A stretch of DNA of 64,000 nucleotides from Adenanthera pavonina (Eukaryota; Streptophyta; Magnoliopsida; Fabales; Fabaceae). A model generated the notes under the pieces. The model saw only the letters and a program-made list of their open reading frames with translations, was not told the DNA's origin and made no database searches. Positions within the stretch are counted from its first letter, which is position 1, and each line of letters begins with the position of its first letter. The DNA is taken from the NCBI GenBank assembly GCA_026686845.1, contig JAIVEN010000004.1, positions 14,726,827 to 14,790,826 on the forward strand, given 5' to 3'. A program made the position numbers and the translations under genes. Positions 20,630-32,978 of this stretch are shown piece after piece.

Positions 20630-22480
20630 ATTTTTAAAAGGGAAACTTTTGGGAACATTTATTTCATAAGAAAGCATTCCTTATTAGCTCAGCTGGCTTC
20701 CCAAGAGGGGGTGAATTGGGAAGATTGAAATTTTTCTACAAAGACAAAATATAGTAGTGATACTAAAAGGTAACTGAAAATAGAGTATAAGAAATAAAGA
20801 GCAAAGGGAAGAAAACTCAGTAGTTTATCTTGGTTCAGTCTATTCCACTTGACCTATGTCCAGTCCCCAAACCACCACTTGAGATTTTTTCACTATCTCT
20901 TGCAAGATTTGAATGGGTTCTTGCAATGACTGCAGTACAACACCAACTCAAACTTTGGACTAAAATAAGTTCTCTCACTCTTCTCACTTAAGAGTAAGAC
21001 TATCTCCCTTAGTGTAATCTCTCACTAAGTATTCTCTACAAGTGTGTAGATGTTTACAGAATGAAAACTCTCTCAAAAAAATAGATATGAAATTTAAGAT
21101 ACAATGAATGAGCAAAACAGATGGTAGGTAAGCTTTGAATGAATCAATAAATGAATCAGTAGAGTTTTGCCGTGTATATTGTTTTTCCATTATTCAATAA
21201 CTTAAATGAGGTCCTATTTATAGTCTTGGGGTAGAACTATCCGTTGGAAACAAAGATTAGCCGTTACTCTCAATAAAATAGTCGTTCACCTACAGCATTA
21301 AATGTATCTGACAGAGGGTATGTGGATAACCTCCTCAGGTTATGCGAATAATGGGTAACTGTTTGCCTTTGTTTTCAACATAGAGCTTTTCGTTATGTAG
21401 ATAATCTAGCTAGGTTATGCATATAATGTACTACCCAGAATAACTAAGTTTTAGCTCAAAATCATTTTCCTGAAAAGCCACTCAGTTATTAGGATAACGT
21501 TAAGTTTTTCTCAAATTGAGTTTTTGTGAAACTTAGGTTATTAGGATAACCTCCCAAGGTTATGCGGATAACCTGTTTACTGGAGGAAAGTTCAAGTATT
21601 CTGAAATATAGGTTATGCGGATAACCTCCCTAGGTTATGTGGATAATCTTTTAATAGAGAAGAGTCCAAGTGCTCTGTAACAAACGTTATGTGGATAACC
21701 TTCCTAGGTTATGCGAATAACATGCTATATAATACCACTTACCTTCACTGTTCACTTCCTTATATGGACAAGGTGCCAACCTTATCAGGATAACCACCTG
21801 GACAGACTTGAGAACTTAATCTCCAAGTTGTATTATGCGGATAACCTCAATCCCTTTTTATAAAATTGAAGAATGGACTTTGGAAAAATTTTGAGATTGA
21901 GTCTTTATCTCCATAACTTTAAATGGTTATGCGTATAAGGTAAGATATTATCTTGAAAATAGGGTTAACACTAAGAAATATCTTTGAAATTGAGATCTTA
22001 TCCCCATAAGCTAAAACATTTTCATGAAAACCAATTGAACACTTAGAATCAGTTTGAAATTGAAGCTTTATCCTCATAAGATAGCTCTTTTCTTGAAAAC
22101 CATTTTGAAATCATGAGCTAATTATTAATCATTCAGTTAGTTATCTCATTTAATGTTAGGTGAATTAAAATTCAAAGCTTAACTTCCTTCTTTTACAAAT
22201 AGTTTCCTAAAACATGTGAATCAACTCTTCAATCTCTAGGAAACTCTAACTTTGTTCTTTATTTCTCTTATGTTCCTTTGATATTGGATCTCCAAGCTCA
22301 TTTGTTTTAAAATCATCAAAACATATGAATTAACATTCCCGAAGACCAACTTTCTTCCATGCTTTTTTTAACATGTTCCCCATATGGTTTTCAAGCACAT
22401 TTTTTAAATGAACATTCCAAAATGTGCTTTCTAGAAGTCCAATTTTGTAGTAGTGCTATGTAGTTTGTATCAATTTATGC
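20630..22480. repeat. Probable non-coding LTR-type repeat block
   Basis: The left edge has CAAGAGGGGGTGAATTGGG and, further in, a TCTTGGTTCAGTC...ACCTATGTCCAGTCCCC stretch. I associate these two landmarks with widespread plant LTR-type repeats, but that is recollection of a pattern, not a match I could test. No coding potential. Neither end nor a target duplication could be fixed. The right part contains the GGTTATGCGGATAACC cluster described separately. Confidence 0.4.
21318..21945. repeat. Interspersed GGTTATGCGGATAACC repeat cluster
   Basis: About a dozen copies or variants of the near-palindromic 16-mer GGTTATGCGGATAACC occur, several as pairs joined by CTCC(C/T)NA, for example around 21536-21580, 21612-21655 and 21685-21722. 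Spacing is irregular (about 40-100 bp), so it is not a simple tandem array. Copies differ mainly at the central GCGG. Confidence 0.7.
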
Positions 22481-23195
22481 ATGGATATATGAGGCTGCCA
22501 TTACTCTTTATCATGTATTTTTAGGTCCCTCTGAATGTTATGTGTGGATTTGGATCCAAAAATGATGAAGTATTATGTTTATAAGGTTTATTATGTAAGT
22601 TATAGTATGATTATACTCAAAATGACTAGCATTGATTTGAATAGGGGAACTCTATTCGAAAGAAGGCATCCTATATAAGTGTCATATATACTCTAAAAGT
22701 AGACAGAATAAGCATTCCATAGAGACAAAGAACACCTAAATTAGAATAAATGTACAGGAAAATTATTTTTAAAAGTAGACACATATAGATTTCAAATGGC
22801 AAAAAGTATGCATGATTTGGCTTAAGATAGTATGAGATATGAATTTTTGAATTTAAGACCAAAATCTTAGGAAGGTGAAAAATGATCAAATGTATAGTAA
22901 ATTTTGAGAAATAAATTTATGAAATGGCCCATTGAATGCTTTGTTTCTTATTTTTCCTATGCAAAAAATGTTTTAAGCTATTTTTAAAAACTTGAATCAC
23001 TCTGATATAATTTTTATGAAATTAGTTATGAATTTTCAAAACTCAATCAGCAAAATGGAAAATACCAAATGAACAGTACCCAAATTATTGAAAATTCTGT
23101 TTTTAGTTTTTATTTGATTCAAGCTTCTAACCACGTATGAACAAACTTATAATGGTCTAGAACATGGGAACATGAGTCTAAATTAAGGTGTTACA
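22480..23195 (+). repeat. 3' fragment of a large LTR
   Basis: It matches the last 700 bp of the copy at 56359-59730 (for example TTATAGTATGATTATACTCAAAATGACTAGCATTG) and ends precisely with AAGGTGTTACA at 23195. The 5' part is missing. Confidence 0.65.
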
Positions 23196-23239
23196 TTTAA
23201 CGTGCCAATTGCTACAATATTTAGCACAAAAAATCACCA

Positions 23240-26050
23240 TACATTTGTTTATTTTATTTCTTCCCAAGATTTTGGCCAAAAGTTTAAAAATTCATATCTC
23301 CCTCTATCCTGAGCCAATTCTTGCATTCTTTATGTCATATGAAAGCCCTGAATGTCTACTTATTAGATTTTTTTGTACATTTATTTAATTTGAACAAGGC
23401 ATAGTACTAACTTGAACCATTAAGGGTCAGAACACTACTTTTACTTGAACAATTTTAGGAAAACTTGTATATCTCTCATCATATAGCTCCAATTGCTTTC
23501 AAATTAGTGGCATCTTAAATTTAATACATAGATATTTCTATACATGTAAACCAATAAATTTTTGGAGCTTTGTACGATTTTATGCTACCTCTTAAAATAA
23601 GAAGTACCTATGGTCAAAACTTACAGTTTTCCAGCTCTATCCTATTCTGAATCCGAACTTAAAAAATTCACAATAATTCATACCCAATTTACATGTTCTT
23701 TGGCTTGTTGAAAAGCTTATTTTGTCTACTTTCAAAGCATTTATAACACTTGCACTAAATGCTCTGTTTCAAATATTGTACCTATATTCTATTCATGACT
23801 GGTCATCTTGGACAATTGGCATTTTTAACTTCATAATCATTACCGCAACATGCACACATGACTCAAACTTGCCCAAGACATGTTCATCGCATTATAAGAG
23901 GTTTAGAAGAACATAACTATAGTGATACCTAGCCTTATAACTTTCATACAATTTTATGCAAAAATTACATAACATAATGTCTTAAATCCTTATACAATTA
24001 TACTTTATTTTCTTCTTCATTCTTAATGCTTGGGCCTAGACATGTTAGATATTTGTAAGAGTGAGGTTCAAAAAATCTCAATAGCATTAACCATTCATAC
24101 ATTCACATTGTCATATTATTCATGGAACTATCAATCATTTTTGTTAACACAAAATTCCATAATGTTTTCATAAAATTTCGGCAGAGTTTCTCTTTATAAT
24201 TTAGACGTCCCAGGGTCACAAAACCCCTCATACAACTCATTCAACATTCATAAACATCATGAAACATCAAAACAAACAAGTGACAAGTCATCAAATTCAT
24301 TGCAAAATCATGAGACAATATAAATCAAGATTTGGCAAAATGCTGCCTTATGCTTCCTCTTGCTTTTCCATTGAATTGTACCTATTTCTAACTCTTCCTT
24401 AAGCTCTTTTAAACCTATATATAAGATAAATAAGCCACTTAAGTCACTGATTCATGGAGCTCAATCATAAAATGCATACTAGACCGTTATAATTTCATCT
24501 TGCTTTTCTTTTAATTTTCCTTGAGTCCAACACTTGTATTTAACTAGTTTGAACCCAAGAATTCCATTTTTGACATCAAAATAATGAAATTCCTACTCTA
24601 GGTTGATGTCTTGTTTTGGCTGAAACTAACAAGAAAAGAAGAGAAAATGGTTGGCTTTGAAAAAAAACCAACTACATTATAAATCATGCTTCAAGTGGCT
24701 AGTTGAGTGTTTTCCCTAGGTTTATTGCATAAAACTTCATCTTCTTCCTAACCTAGGGTTTTGCCAAAACTTAGGCATGGAGAAAGGAAGAAGAAAACTT
24801 CATTGGGCTGTAATGAATCACTTGGAAACAGAAACTAGTAGGCATGAGATATTACCTTGCAACTTGTGCCTTCAATCTTTACTCCTAACTCTTCCTTCCC
24901 TCTTTGTGTTTTTGAGCTTCTTTCTCTCATTCTTGCTGCTGATTTAGCTGAGTAAATAAAGGAGAAGAAGTGGCCTCACACACTTAACCCAAGGTCTATA
25001 GGAGAGAGATCAAATGAAGAAAAAGTAACTTAGGTTTACTTAACTACAGGTTTACTTAACTACCATGGTTAACTTTAATGAAATTATTCACTTAAATCAA
25101 ATAAATAATTTCGCTCATTGTCCCAATAGTACTACACGCCTTCTTGAGGGTATTATTGTCCAACAATTGCTCCATAATTTTCGTCGGTCCATAATATCCC
25201 TTACCGATAAATTTAACCCGTATCGATTAATTACTTTCACCGTAATTGTCACTTAATTGGATCATAATTGTTCTAAATTTGCATTTGGACTAAACTCATT
25301 ATTATGTCCCAAAATATATTTGGGTAGGGTCCACACACCATTCCAGTCTTCGCATTACTTTTTGTGGGGCTTATGATCTCTTCTCTGTATAATAATCTTC
25401 TTTTGACATTCAATGACAATTATAAATTCATACTAAATTAACTTCCAAGTAGTATTTCTCTGGGTTTGACTCGTCGCAAGCTCCATCTTGACAGTACTTT
25501 ATAAATTATGAAATTGCCTTTGACCTGGAGTAAAATTATAACTTTTAACTCTTTTGAGCCCTTTCTTGCAATTCTTCGCAAGGACTTGAATGCAACTTAT
25601 TCTTTCCTTTTAAGGACTATATTGAAAAAAACATTTCTCCATTGGGGTTAAAATGAAATTTTCACATTTTATTTTCTAATGTCGAGTAAAAATGCAATTA
25701 CTAATTCTTATGAATACTTCCTCATAATTTTTCACAAAGACCAATATTTTAATAATTATTTTCATTACACTTTTAAATTGGTCTATTTTTCAACCTCAAC
25801 TTTCCTGACTATGCAATACTTATAACAATACACTCAACTAAATGTGAGCTTCCATTCAGTGGTATATTGCATTTGGCACAGGTCTGAAATTAATTCCTTC
25901 TAAAAATTAAATGAAAAATTAATTCCAATGAAGAACTGAACATAGGCAATTACCATCTCACTTCGCTTTCCAGTTTTCCCTGCATCCCATTTCACATTCA
26001 CATATCTCTATATATACAATGGTATTTTTTATGAAATTTGGAATATTACA
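23240..26050 (-). repeat. Large LTR, minus strand, 3' end missing
   Basis: Read on the minus strand it starts TGTAATATTCC at 26050 and proceeds through the family landmarks. These include the palindrome region at 24063-24079 (partly decayed) and the AATTCATATCTCCC...CCTGAGCCAA motif near 23290. The final 300 bp or so are absent. It lies tail-to-tail with the plus-strand fragment ending at 23195, with about 45 bp of unassigned sequence between. Confidence 0.65.
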
Positions 26051-26278
26051 CCATGTATCTTGTATTCATCTTGTTTACATATATTATGCTGATGCCCTAG
26101 ATTTACCTATATATATTTTCCCTCATGGCAATTCTAATCCCTCTTGAGTATCTAGCAAAAACTCAAATTGTCTCTCTCTTATGCATAGCATCCATGTTTA
26201 TGATGTTAACAAAATAATTTCATAATGGATATGTCTTAGACACTAGCAAAGATGTGTATATTTTTAGATAATGTTGCT
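26051..26278. other. Short unassigned sequence between two LTR copies
   Basis: 228 bp of AT-rich sequence unlike the neighbouring LTRs. Nothing recognised. Confidence 0.3.
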
Positions 26279-27699
26279 GTAACATCACAAAAATTTAAAC
26301 TATTAGAAAATATATCACAAAAAATTATTTTTCTTGTACATTTATTCTTCTTGTACAGGGCATTTCATTAACTTAACCATTAAGAGTCGGAACTCAACTT
26401 TAACTGGAACAGTTTATGAAAAACTTACATATCTTTTACTATGTAACTCCAATTACTTCCAAATTAGTGACATCTTAAACCTAAGACATAGATATTTTCA
26501 AAAATATAAACAACTGAATTTTTGGAACTCTACACAATTTTATATTACCTTTTGAATTTTCTAGTACCTATGATCAAACTTCCAGTTCTCCCAACTTTGC
26601 CCTATTTTAAACCCTATATTTATAAATTCATCATAAATTATGTACTTATCCAAATTAAGTGATCTTTAGCTCTTTGAAAAGCTTATTCTATCTACTTTTA
26701 GGATATATATTACTAATATATCATATCCTATCTCATATGAATAGTATCTATGTCTCTATCAAGATGTTTAAAATGAATCTTTCCATTTACAACTTGGTAA
26801 AATAAACTTCATAACATGATCACATCATCATTCATTGTTCCAATTCCATTCATAACATTTCATAATGCTTTAAGGAATATAATAGCATAGAGATATAGAC
26901 CTCAAGACATACACAAGATTATACATAATATCCCTAAATACAATGTCATAGCTTGAATTATCAATTCAAGCATTAATTCCCTTTTCTTGCTCCATTACTC
27001 CCTTGTCTGCAATGCCATTGCTTGTACCTAATGTAGTTTTCATTTTGGAAGGGTGAGATTCATTGAATCTCGGTTGCAATCACCATTCATGTAATCATAT
27101 TATCACATTGAGCATATAATCAACATAAAACATCAAGTGAATACTTTTAAACATTTATGCTATAATATTTTACAAAAATTTTGGCAAATTTTGTTTTGTA
27201 TTTTGGACATCCCGGGGTCTCAAAACCCCTCAAATAACTCAGCCAACATTCTCAAAGCATAATAAATCATCATATCAACCAATAGGTAAGTTATCAAATT
27301 CATTAAAAATCATACGATAATGTAAGGAAAGAATAGATAAATTGCTACCTTCTTGAATTCTTTGGCTTTCCACTCTTTGCACTCTCTTCCCTTGTCCTTC
27401 TATAACTTCTTTGAACCTATATACATCACCAATTGAGACATAAACCTTTGGTTCTTGGCCTTGCACTACAAAGTGCTCATCAAACCTTTAAAATTTCACT
27501 TTGAAATTCTTTTGGTTTTTCTTAGAACTAATACTTGTATTTACGTATGAAATTCCAACACCCCTATGGACTTTCACATTGACCAAAATCAACGTTTCAA
27601 GGGCAAGAATGAATTTTTCCAAAGCTTGTTTCAAAACTTACTAAAACTTGCTCTTCATGAAATTTCCCATACTTTCTCTAAGTTTTTATGCAAAAGAAC

Positions 27700-27956
27700 T
27701 GAAACGGATGAAACGGAAGAATCTCCATAACACCCCATAATAAACCATAACTCTCCATAACCCTTTTCAATTAACCTTTGTAACCCCAAGAATAAAGAGC
27801 TCCTAAACTCCCGTAACCTCCATTTGTCTTTAATTTCGCAAGTTAATGCCATAGCCCTCTAACTTAGTATAAATAGGGCTCTTGTATTGTGATGGAGACA
27901 GGCAATAACACAGCAACAGTTTTCTTTCAAGAGTGTTTGGATTGAGTTCTGTGCCA
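27700..27956 (+). repeat. 5' LTR of the CRM-like element
   Basis: 257 bp, TGAAACGG...TGTGCCA. The TATA box TATAAATA at 27868-27875 indicates transcription starting about 30 bp downstream. Confidence 0.92.
27868..27875 (+). promoter_or_regulatory. TATA box of the CRM-like element 5' LTR
   Basis: TATAAATA inside the LTR, about 80 bp before its end. An identical box occurs in the 3' LTR. Confidence 0.7.
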
Positions 27957-27960
27957 TTTT

Positions 27961-27977
27961 TGGTATCAGAGCCAGGT
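27961..27977 (+). promoter_or_regulatory. Primer-binding site, initiator tRNA-Met
   Basis: TGGTATCAGAGCCAGGT is a 17-base perfect complement to the 3' end of plant initiator tRNA-Met, four bases after the LTR. Confidence 0.92.
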
Positions 27978-28689
27978 GAGAGAGTGTCCAGAAGCTTCGA
28001 GGAGTGAGAGAGCCGTCGATGAGTCGCCTGAAAGTGAGTAACCGCCACCACCGCCACTGTCAGAATCAAGTTCCAGCCACTTTTCAGCTAAACGGATCTC
28101 ACCATCAAGCTCGGAAGGCCGGAAAACCTCAGACAGGAGAGTTTCGCCGCCATCTGACCCTCCACGCGCCTTCACGCGCCGTCACCTGAAGTCCACGCGC
28201 AACCCACGCGCCGGTCACACTCCTCACGCGCAACCACGGGCCTGCTGGAGGTTGAAGACGATGACATCATCTGCCACGTCATCCTGACCTGTCCAGTCAG
28301 CGACAGCTCAGCCACCCCGTGTCTGCCACGTGTCAATTATGCCACGTCATACTGCCCAGTCAGCCAAACTTCTCATATTTACAATTTTACCCCTAAATTT
28401 TTACATATTTATATTTTTTGCCCTATAGTTTCCATATTTACAATTTTTGACCCTAATCTTTCCATAATTACATTTGGACCCCTTTACTTCCTTAAATTGC
28501 AAATTGGCCCCTGAACTTTTTGAAATTGCAATTTGACTGCCATATTTTCCAGAATTACAGTTCCACCTCAAACTTCCCTAAAATTTTTTTTCCACCCCTA
28601 TACTTCACAAAATTACCTTTTCACCCCTATTCCTTTATAATTGTTTGTTTGCCTAAGTTCTAACCGTACAGAAAAGGCCGAAAAAAAAA
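27978..28689 (+). other. Leader of the CRM-like element
   Basis: The first half (28000-28330) is much more GC-rich than the window and repeats CACGCGC several times, followed by GCCACGTCAT/GCCACGTGTC motifs carrying ACGT cores. The second half (28365-28640) is an imperfect array of roughly 35-bp lines such as CCTAA-TTTCCATATTTACAATTTT. ORFs here are not known proteins. Confidence 0.55.
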
Positions 28690-29124
28690 ATGCCTCCAAG
28701 ACGCAGGAATGTACAGGACGTTGCGATGGACGGGATGAGACGACGAATACAAGAATTGGAAGCTACTGTAGAATTACAGCGAGCTTTGCTAGAAACTCGT
28801 AGAGAAAACCCAGAGGGTGATTCGGGTAGCAACAGTTCGTCATCCACTGACAACCACCGCCGACCTCAACAACAACCATTCCGCTCTAGTGACATCAAAG
28901 TAGACATCCCAGAATTTGAGGGAAGACTTCAGCCAGATGAGTTTGTAGATTGGCTTCAAACTGTTGAGCGAATATTTGAATACAAGGAGATTCCAGACAG
29001 ACAAAAAGTCAAGATAGTCGCTCTTAAACTCAAGAAGCATGCTTCCATATGGTGGGAGAATCTCAAACGGAAGCGAGTACGAGAGGGAAAGCGCAAGATT
29101 GAGACTTGGGAGAAAATGATATGA
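28690..29124 (+). pseudogene. CRM-like gag, N-terminal part ending at premature TGA
   Basis: The ATG at 28690 opens the polyprotein (MPPRRRNVQDVAMDGMRRRIQ), followed by a coiled-coil-like stretch. The gag core follows with VDIPEFEGRLQPDEFVDWLQ and HASIWWENLKRKR. The frame stops at TGA 29122-29124 and the homologous sequence continues immediately in the same frame, so the stop is a mutation and not the real end. Confidence 0.85.
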
Positions 29125-30483
29125 CAGCTCACCAGAAAGTTCCTACTGGAGCATTACCATCAGGATAATTTTATCCAATTGCAGAATCTTCGACAGAGGT
29201 CCTTGTCTGTAGAAGAATTCACTAGAGAGTTTGAAAAACTTATGATGAAGTGTGACATACAGGAGAAGGAGGAGCAAACGATAGCTCGTTATCTTGCAGG
29301 GTTAAACGCTGACATCAGTCGTCCAGTCCAACTTCAGCAATATTGGACTTTGGATGATGTGATTCGCCTAGCCATCCGTGTGGAAAAGCAAACGCCCAAG
29401 AGGTCTTCTTATCAACCTTCTTCCTCTAAGGGTTATTTTGATGGTCGAAAGGCAAAATTTCAGCAGCCCGCTTCATCAAGCAAGCCGCAGCCTAGCACTA
29501 CGCGCAAGTCTCCAGCAAATACTGTCAAGGAATCTGGATCTAAAGCACCTCGCTGCTTTAAATGCCAAGGTTTTGGTCACATCGCCTCAGACTGTCCTAC
29601 TCGAAGGGTTATCACCATTAGGGAAGGGCAAGCTTATGAAGCACCTGACGAAGATGAAGAGGAGACTACATATTATGAGGCCGAACCAGTATATGACGAG
29701 GAGATTACGCCTGCAGATCAGGGAGAGGCTTTGGTTATCAGACGAAGTCTACATGCAGCTGTAGTTAAGGAAGAACCCTGGCCACGACGTAACATTTTTC
29801 ACACCCGTTGCACTGCCCAGGGCAAAGTATGTAATGTCATTATTGACTGTGGGAGCTGTGAAAATGTAGTGTCTGACTACATGGTGCAGAAGTTGAAGCT
29901 ACCAACACATGACCACCCGCATCCTTACAAGCTTCACTGGCTTAATACTGGAAGCGAGGTAAAAGTTTCTAAGCAATGCCTTGTTACTTTCTCTATTGGG
30001 AATAGATATTGTGACGATGTTTTGTGTGATGTTGTTCCCATGGATGCATGCCATCTTCTTTTGGGGAGGCCATGGCAATATGATCGATATGCTCTGCATG
30101 ATGGACGTACAAACACCTACTCTTTCACTAAAGATGGTGTCAAGTTCAAGCTAGCACCCCTACCGCCTAGTGAGTTTAGTCAAGCCTCGACAGAAACTAA
30201 ACCATTGGTGACTTTGATGACCAAGGAAGAGTTTAAGGTGATGAAAGCTGAGACCCAGATGATGAGTTTCATACTGGTACTCGAGGCGAACAGTAAGTCC
30301 ACCATATCTCCAGGAGTTATACCCTTATTATCCGAGTTTCCAGATGTGATAGCTGATGAGATACCACCCGGGTTGCCACCCATGCGAGACATACAACACG
30401 CCATTGATTTTGTTCCAGGAGCAGTCATTCCTAACAAGCCTGCTTATAGGATGAGTCCTCAGGAACATGCCGAAGTACAGTGA
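29125..30483 (+). pseudogene. CRM-like gag C-terminus, zinc knuckle and protease
   Basis: Same frame as the upstream part. It gives the end of the gag core, then a CCHC zinc knuckle CFKCQGFGHIASDC at about 29554-29595, an acidic linker, and the retropepsin with catalytic IIDCGS (Asp at 29845). It continues into the RT lead-in FPDVIADEIPPGLPP. The second premature stop is TGA at 30481-30483. The Asp-Cys-Gly-Ser reading in place of the usual Asp-Ser/Thr-Gly is unusual, though Gly or Cys at this place occurs in plant gypsy proteases. Confidence 0.85.
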
Positions 30484-31458
30484 CAAGTTGAAGAGTTATT
30501 GAAGAAAGGGCTGGTTTGGGAAAGTGTTAGCCCTTGTGCTGTACCTGTTCTGCTATTACCCAAGAAAGATGGGAGTTGGAGAATGTGCATCGATTGTCGA
30601 GCTGTTAACAAAATTACTATCAAGTATCGGTTTCCGATACCCCGGCTTGATGACATGTTCGACCAGCTGCATGGTGCCACTATTTTTTCCAAGATTGACC
30701 TTCGTAGTGGGTATCACCAAATTCGGATTCGACCAGGAGATGAATGGAAGACCGCTTTCAAGACAAGAGATGGGTTGTATGAATGGAATGTGATGCCTTT
30801 TGGACTAACCAATGCCCCTAGCACATTCATGTGCCTGATGAATCAGGTATTGCGACCCTTCACTGGCCAATTTGTTGTTGTTTACTTTGACGACATTCTT
30901 ATTTACAGCAAGAGTCAGGAAGAACACTTTAATCACTTACGGCAAGTTTTGCAAGCGCTGCGAGATCAAAAGCTTTTTGCCAATCTAAAGAAGTGTACCT
31001 TTCTCACTAATGAAGTTGTTTTCTTGGGGTACATCATCACTGCAGAAGGTGTTCGAGTTGATCCAAGTAAAGTTGAAGCCATTAATAGTTGGCCAGTTCC
31101 AAGATCTCTTCAGGAAGTCCGAAGCTTCCATGGATTAGCTTCTTTCTACAGGAGGTTCATTCGAAATTTTAGCTCTATTGCTGCACCCATCACATATTGC
31201 ACTAAGGGAGACAAATTTCAGTGGACAGAGCAAGCTCAAAGGAGTTTTGAGGAGTTAAAGAAGCGATTGACTGAAGCTCCAGTTCTAGCTCTTCCAAATT
31301 TTGATCAGGTGTTCGAGGTTAGCTGTGATGCCTCCAACATTGGGATTGGGGCTGTCTTAAGCCAGGAAGGCCATCCTATTGCCTTTTTCAGTGAGAAATT
31401 CAATGATGCCAAGCTCAGGTATTCTACTTATGAGAAAGAAATCTATGCCGTTGTTTGA
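30484..31458 (+). pseudogene. CRM-like reverse transcriptase and RNase H start
   Basis: Same frame again. RT motifs: VLLLPKKDGSWRMCIDCRA, FSKIDLRSGYHQIRI, MPFGLTNAPSTF and the catalytic YFDD at 30883-30894, followed by the connection VFLGYIIT and SFHGLASFYRRFI. RNase H begins with CDASNIGIGAVLSQ and YSTYEKE. The frame ends at TGA 31456-31458, the third premature stop. Confidence 0.88.
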
Positions 31459-31540
31459 GCTCTGCAATATTGGAGTCACTATCTCTTGAGCAAAGAGTTC
31501 TGAACTCTTTTCGGATCATGAAGCTTAAGTATTTGAATTC
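31459..31540 (+). pseudogene. Frameshift zone in CRM-like RNase H
   Basis: After the TGA at 31456 the first frame still gives ALQYWSHYLLSKEF. Homology then passes through a short out-of-frame piece and continues from about 31525 in the third frame (KYLNSQQKISRKHARW). Small insertions and deletions within 31500-31540 therefore disrupt the end of RNase H. Confidence 0.75.
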
Positions 31541-32978
31541 TCAACAAAAGATCAGCCGAAAACATGCCCGTTGGAGTGAAATCTTGCAGTCTTATCCTTT
31601 TCTTATTAAGCACAAGGCTGGGATTTTAAACTCGGTAGCTGATGCCCTTAGCCGACGACATGTGTTGCTAACAACAATACAGGCCAAAGTTATTTGTTTT
31701 GATCTTGTCAAGGAGCTGTACCAAGATGATCCTGATTTCCGTGGAGTGTGGGAAGCTACAGCTGATCAATCATTCCACCAGTATTACCGACATGATGGAT
31801 TTTTATTCCGAGGTAAAACCCTATGCATTCCTCAAGGTTCTTTAAGGGAGGCGATAATTTGGGAAGCTCACGATGGAGGATTAGCTGGTCATTTTGGCAG
31901 AGACAAGACAGTTGATCTGGTTCAAGACAATTTCTATTGGCCAAGACTTGAACAAGATGTTAACCGGCATATACAGCGATGCCGAATATGTCATTTGGCT
32001 AAGATGAAAGGGCAAAATACAGGATTATACATGCCACTGCCGGTTCCAGAAGCGCCATGGGAAGATGTGAGCATGGATTTTGTTCTCGGTTTACCCCGAA
32101 CACAGAGGCAAAAAGATTCCATCATGGTTGTTGTGGATCGATTTTCGAAGATGGCCCATTTTATTCCATGTCAAAAGACTAATGATGCGGTGCAAGTTGC
32201 AGATTTATACTTTAAAGAGATTGTTCGTCTCCATGGAATTCCAAAAACTATTACTTCTGATCGTGATGTTAAGTTCCTGAGCCACTTTTGGAGGACGTTA
32301 TGGAAGAAGATGGGAACTAAGCTCCAATTTAGCAGTACTGGCCATCCACAGACGGACGGTCAAACTGAAGCAATTAATAGAGTTCTAGGAAATCTTCTTC
32401 GAAGTTTCGTGGGAACGAATTTGAAGCAATCGGACCTCGTTCTTGCTCAAGTTGAATTTGCCTATAATAATTCTGTTAATCAAGCAACTGGGAAGTATCC
32501 ATTTGAAGTTGTTTACGGCACTCGTCCCCTTAGTCCACTAGACTTGACCCCTTCACTTGATAAGCAGCAGTATAGTTCTGATGCAGATCAAAGGGCTAAA
32601 GAAATCAAGAAGTTGCATGAACAAGTTCATGAAAGAATTCAGAAGCAGAATTTCAAACTCAAGACACAGCGAGACAAGCATCGGAAACAACAGATCTTTA
32701 ATGTGGGAGACTTGGTTTGGATACATCTCAGAAAAGAACGTTTTCCTAAACAATCCAATGCCAAGTTATCGCCTAGAGCTGACGGTCCATTCAAGATTGT
32801 ACAAAAGATCAACAACAATGCTTACAAAGTGGAATTGCCTGGTGCATATGGCGTTTCGGCTACTTTCAATGTTGCTGATCTGTTACCCTACCTTGATGAC
32901 GAAGTCGAGTTTGACTTGAGGGCAAGTCCCAGTCAACCCAGGGAGGATGAAATGGATGAAACGGAAGAATCTCCATAA
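31541..32978 (+). pseudogene. CRM-like RNase H end and integrase, open to its natural stop
   Basis: It starts with the RNase H tail GILNSVADALSRR. The integrase has the HHCC zinc domain (HDGGLAGHFGR ... CRICHLAK) and the DDE core, with Asp at 32076 (MDFVLG), Asp at 32259 (SDRDVKF) and Glu at 32367 (GQTEAIN). The spacing is D-61-D-36-E, that is 35 residues between the last two. A GPF-type module follows near 32780, then SATFNVADLLPY. The last residues (LRASPSQPREDE) take the place of a chromodomain. The stop at 32976-32978 lies 31 bp inside the 3' LTR. Confidence 0.88.
32940..32947 (+). promoter_or_regulatory. Polypurine tract within coding sequence
   Basis: AGGGAGGA directly before the 3' LTR TG. 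It also encodes Arg-Glu-Asp of the integrase tail. Confidence 0.75.

Noticed and set aside
21318..21945. CRISPR-like array
   Set aside because: Repeats are short, near-palindromic and irregularly spaced, spacers are not uniform, and the DNA is plant nuclear.
28004..28189. ORFs on both strands in the CRM-like leader
   Set aside because: The GC-rich leader is open in several frames by chance. The real gag starts at 28690.
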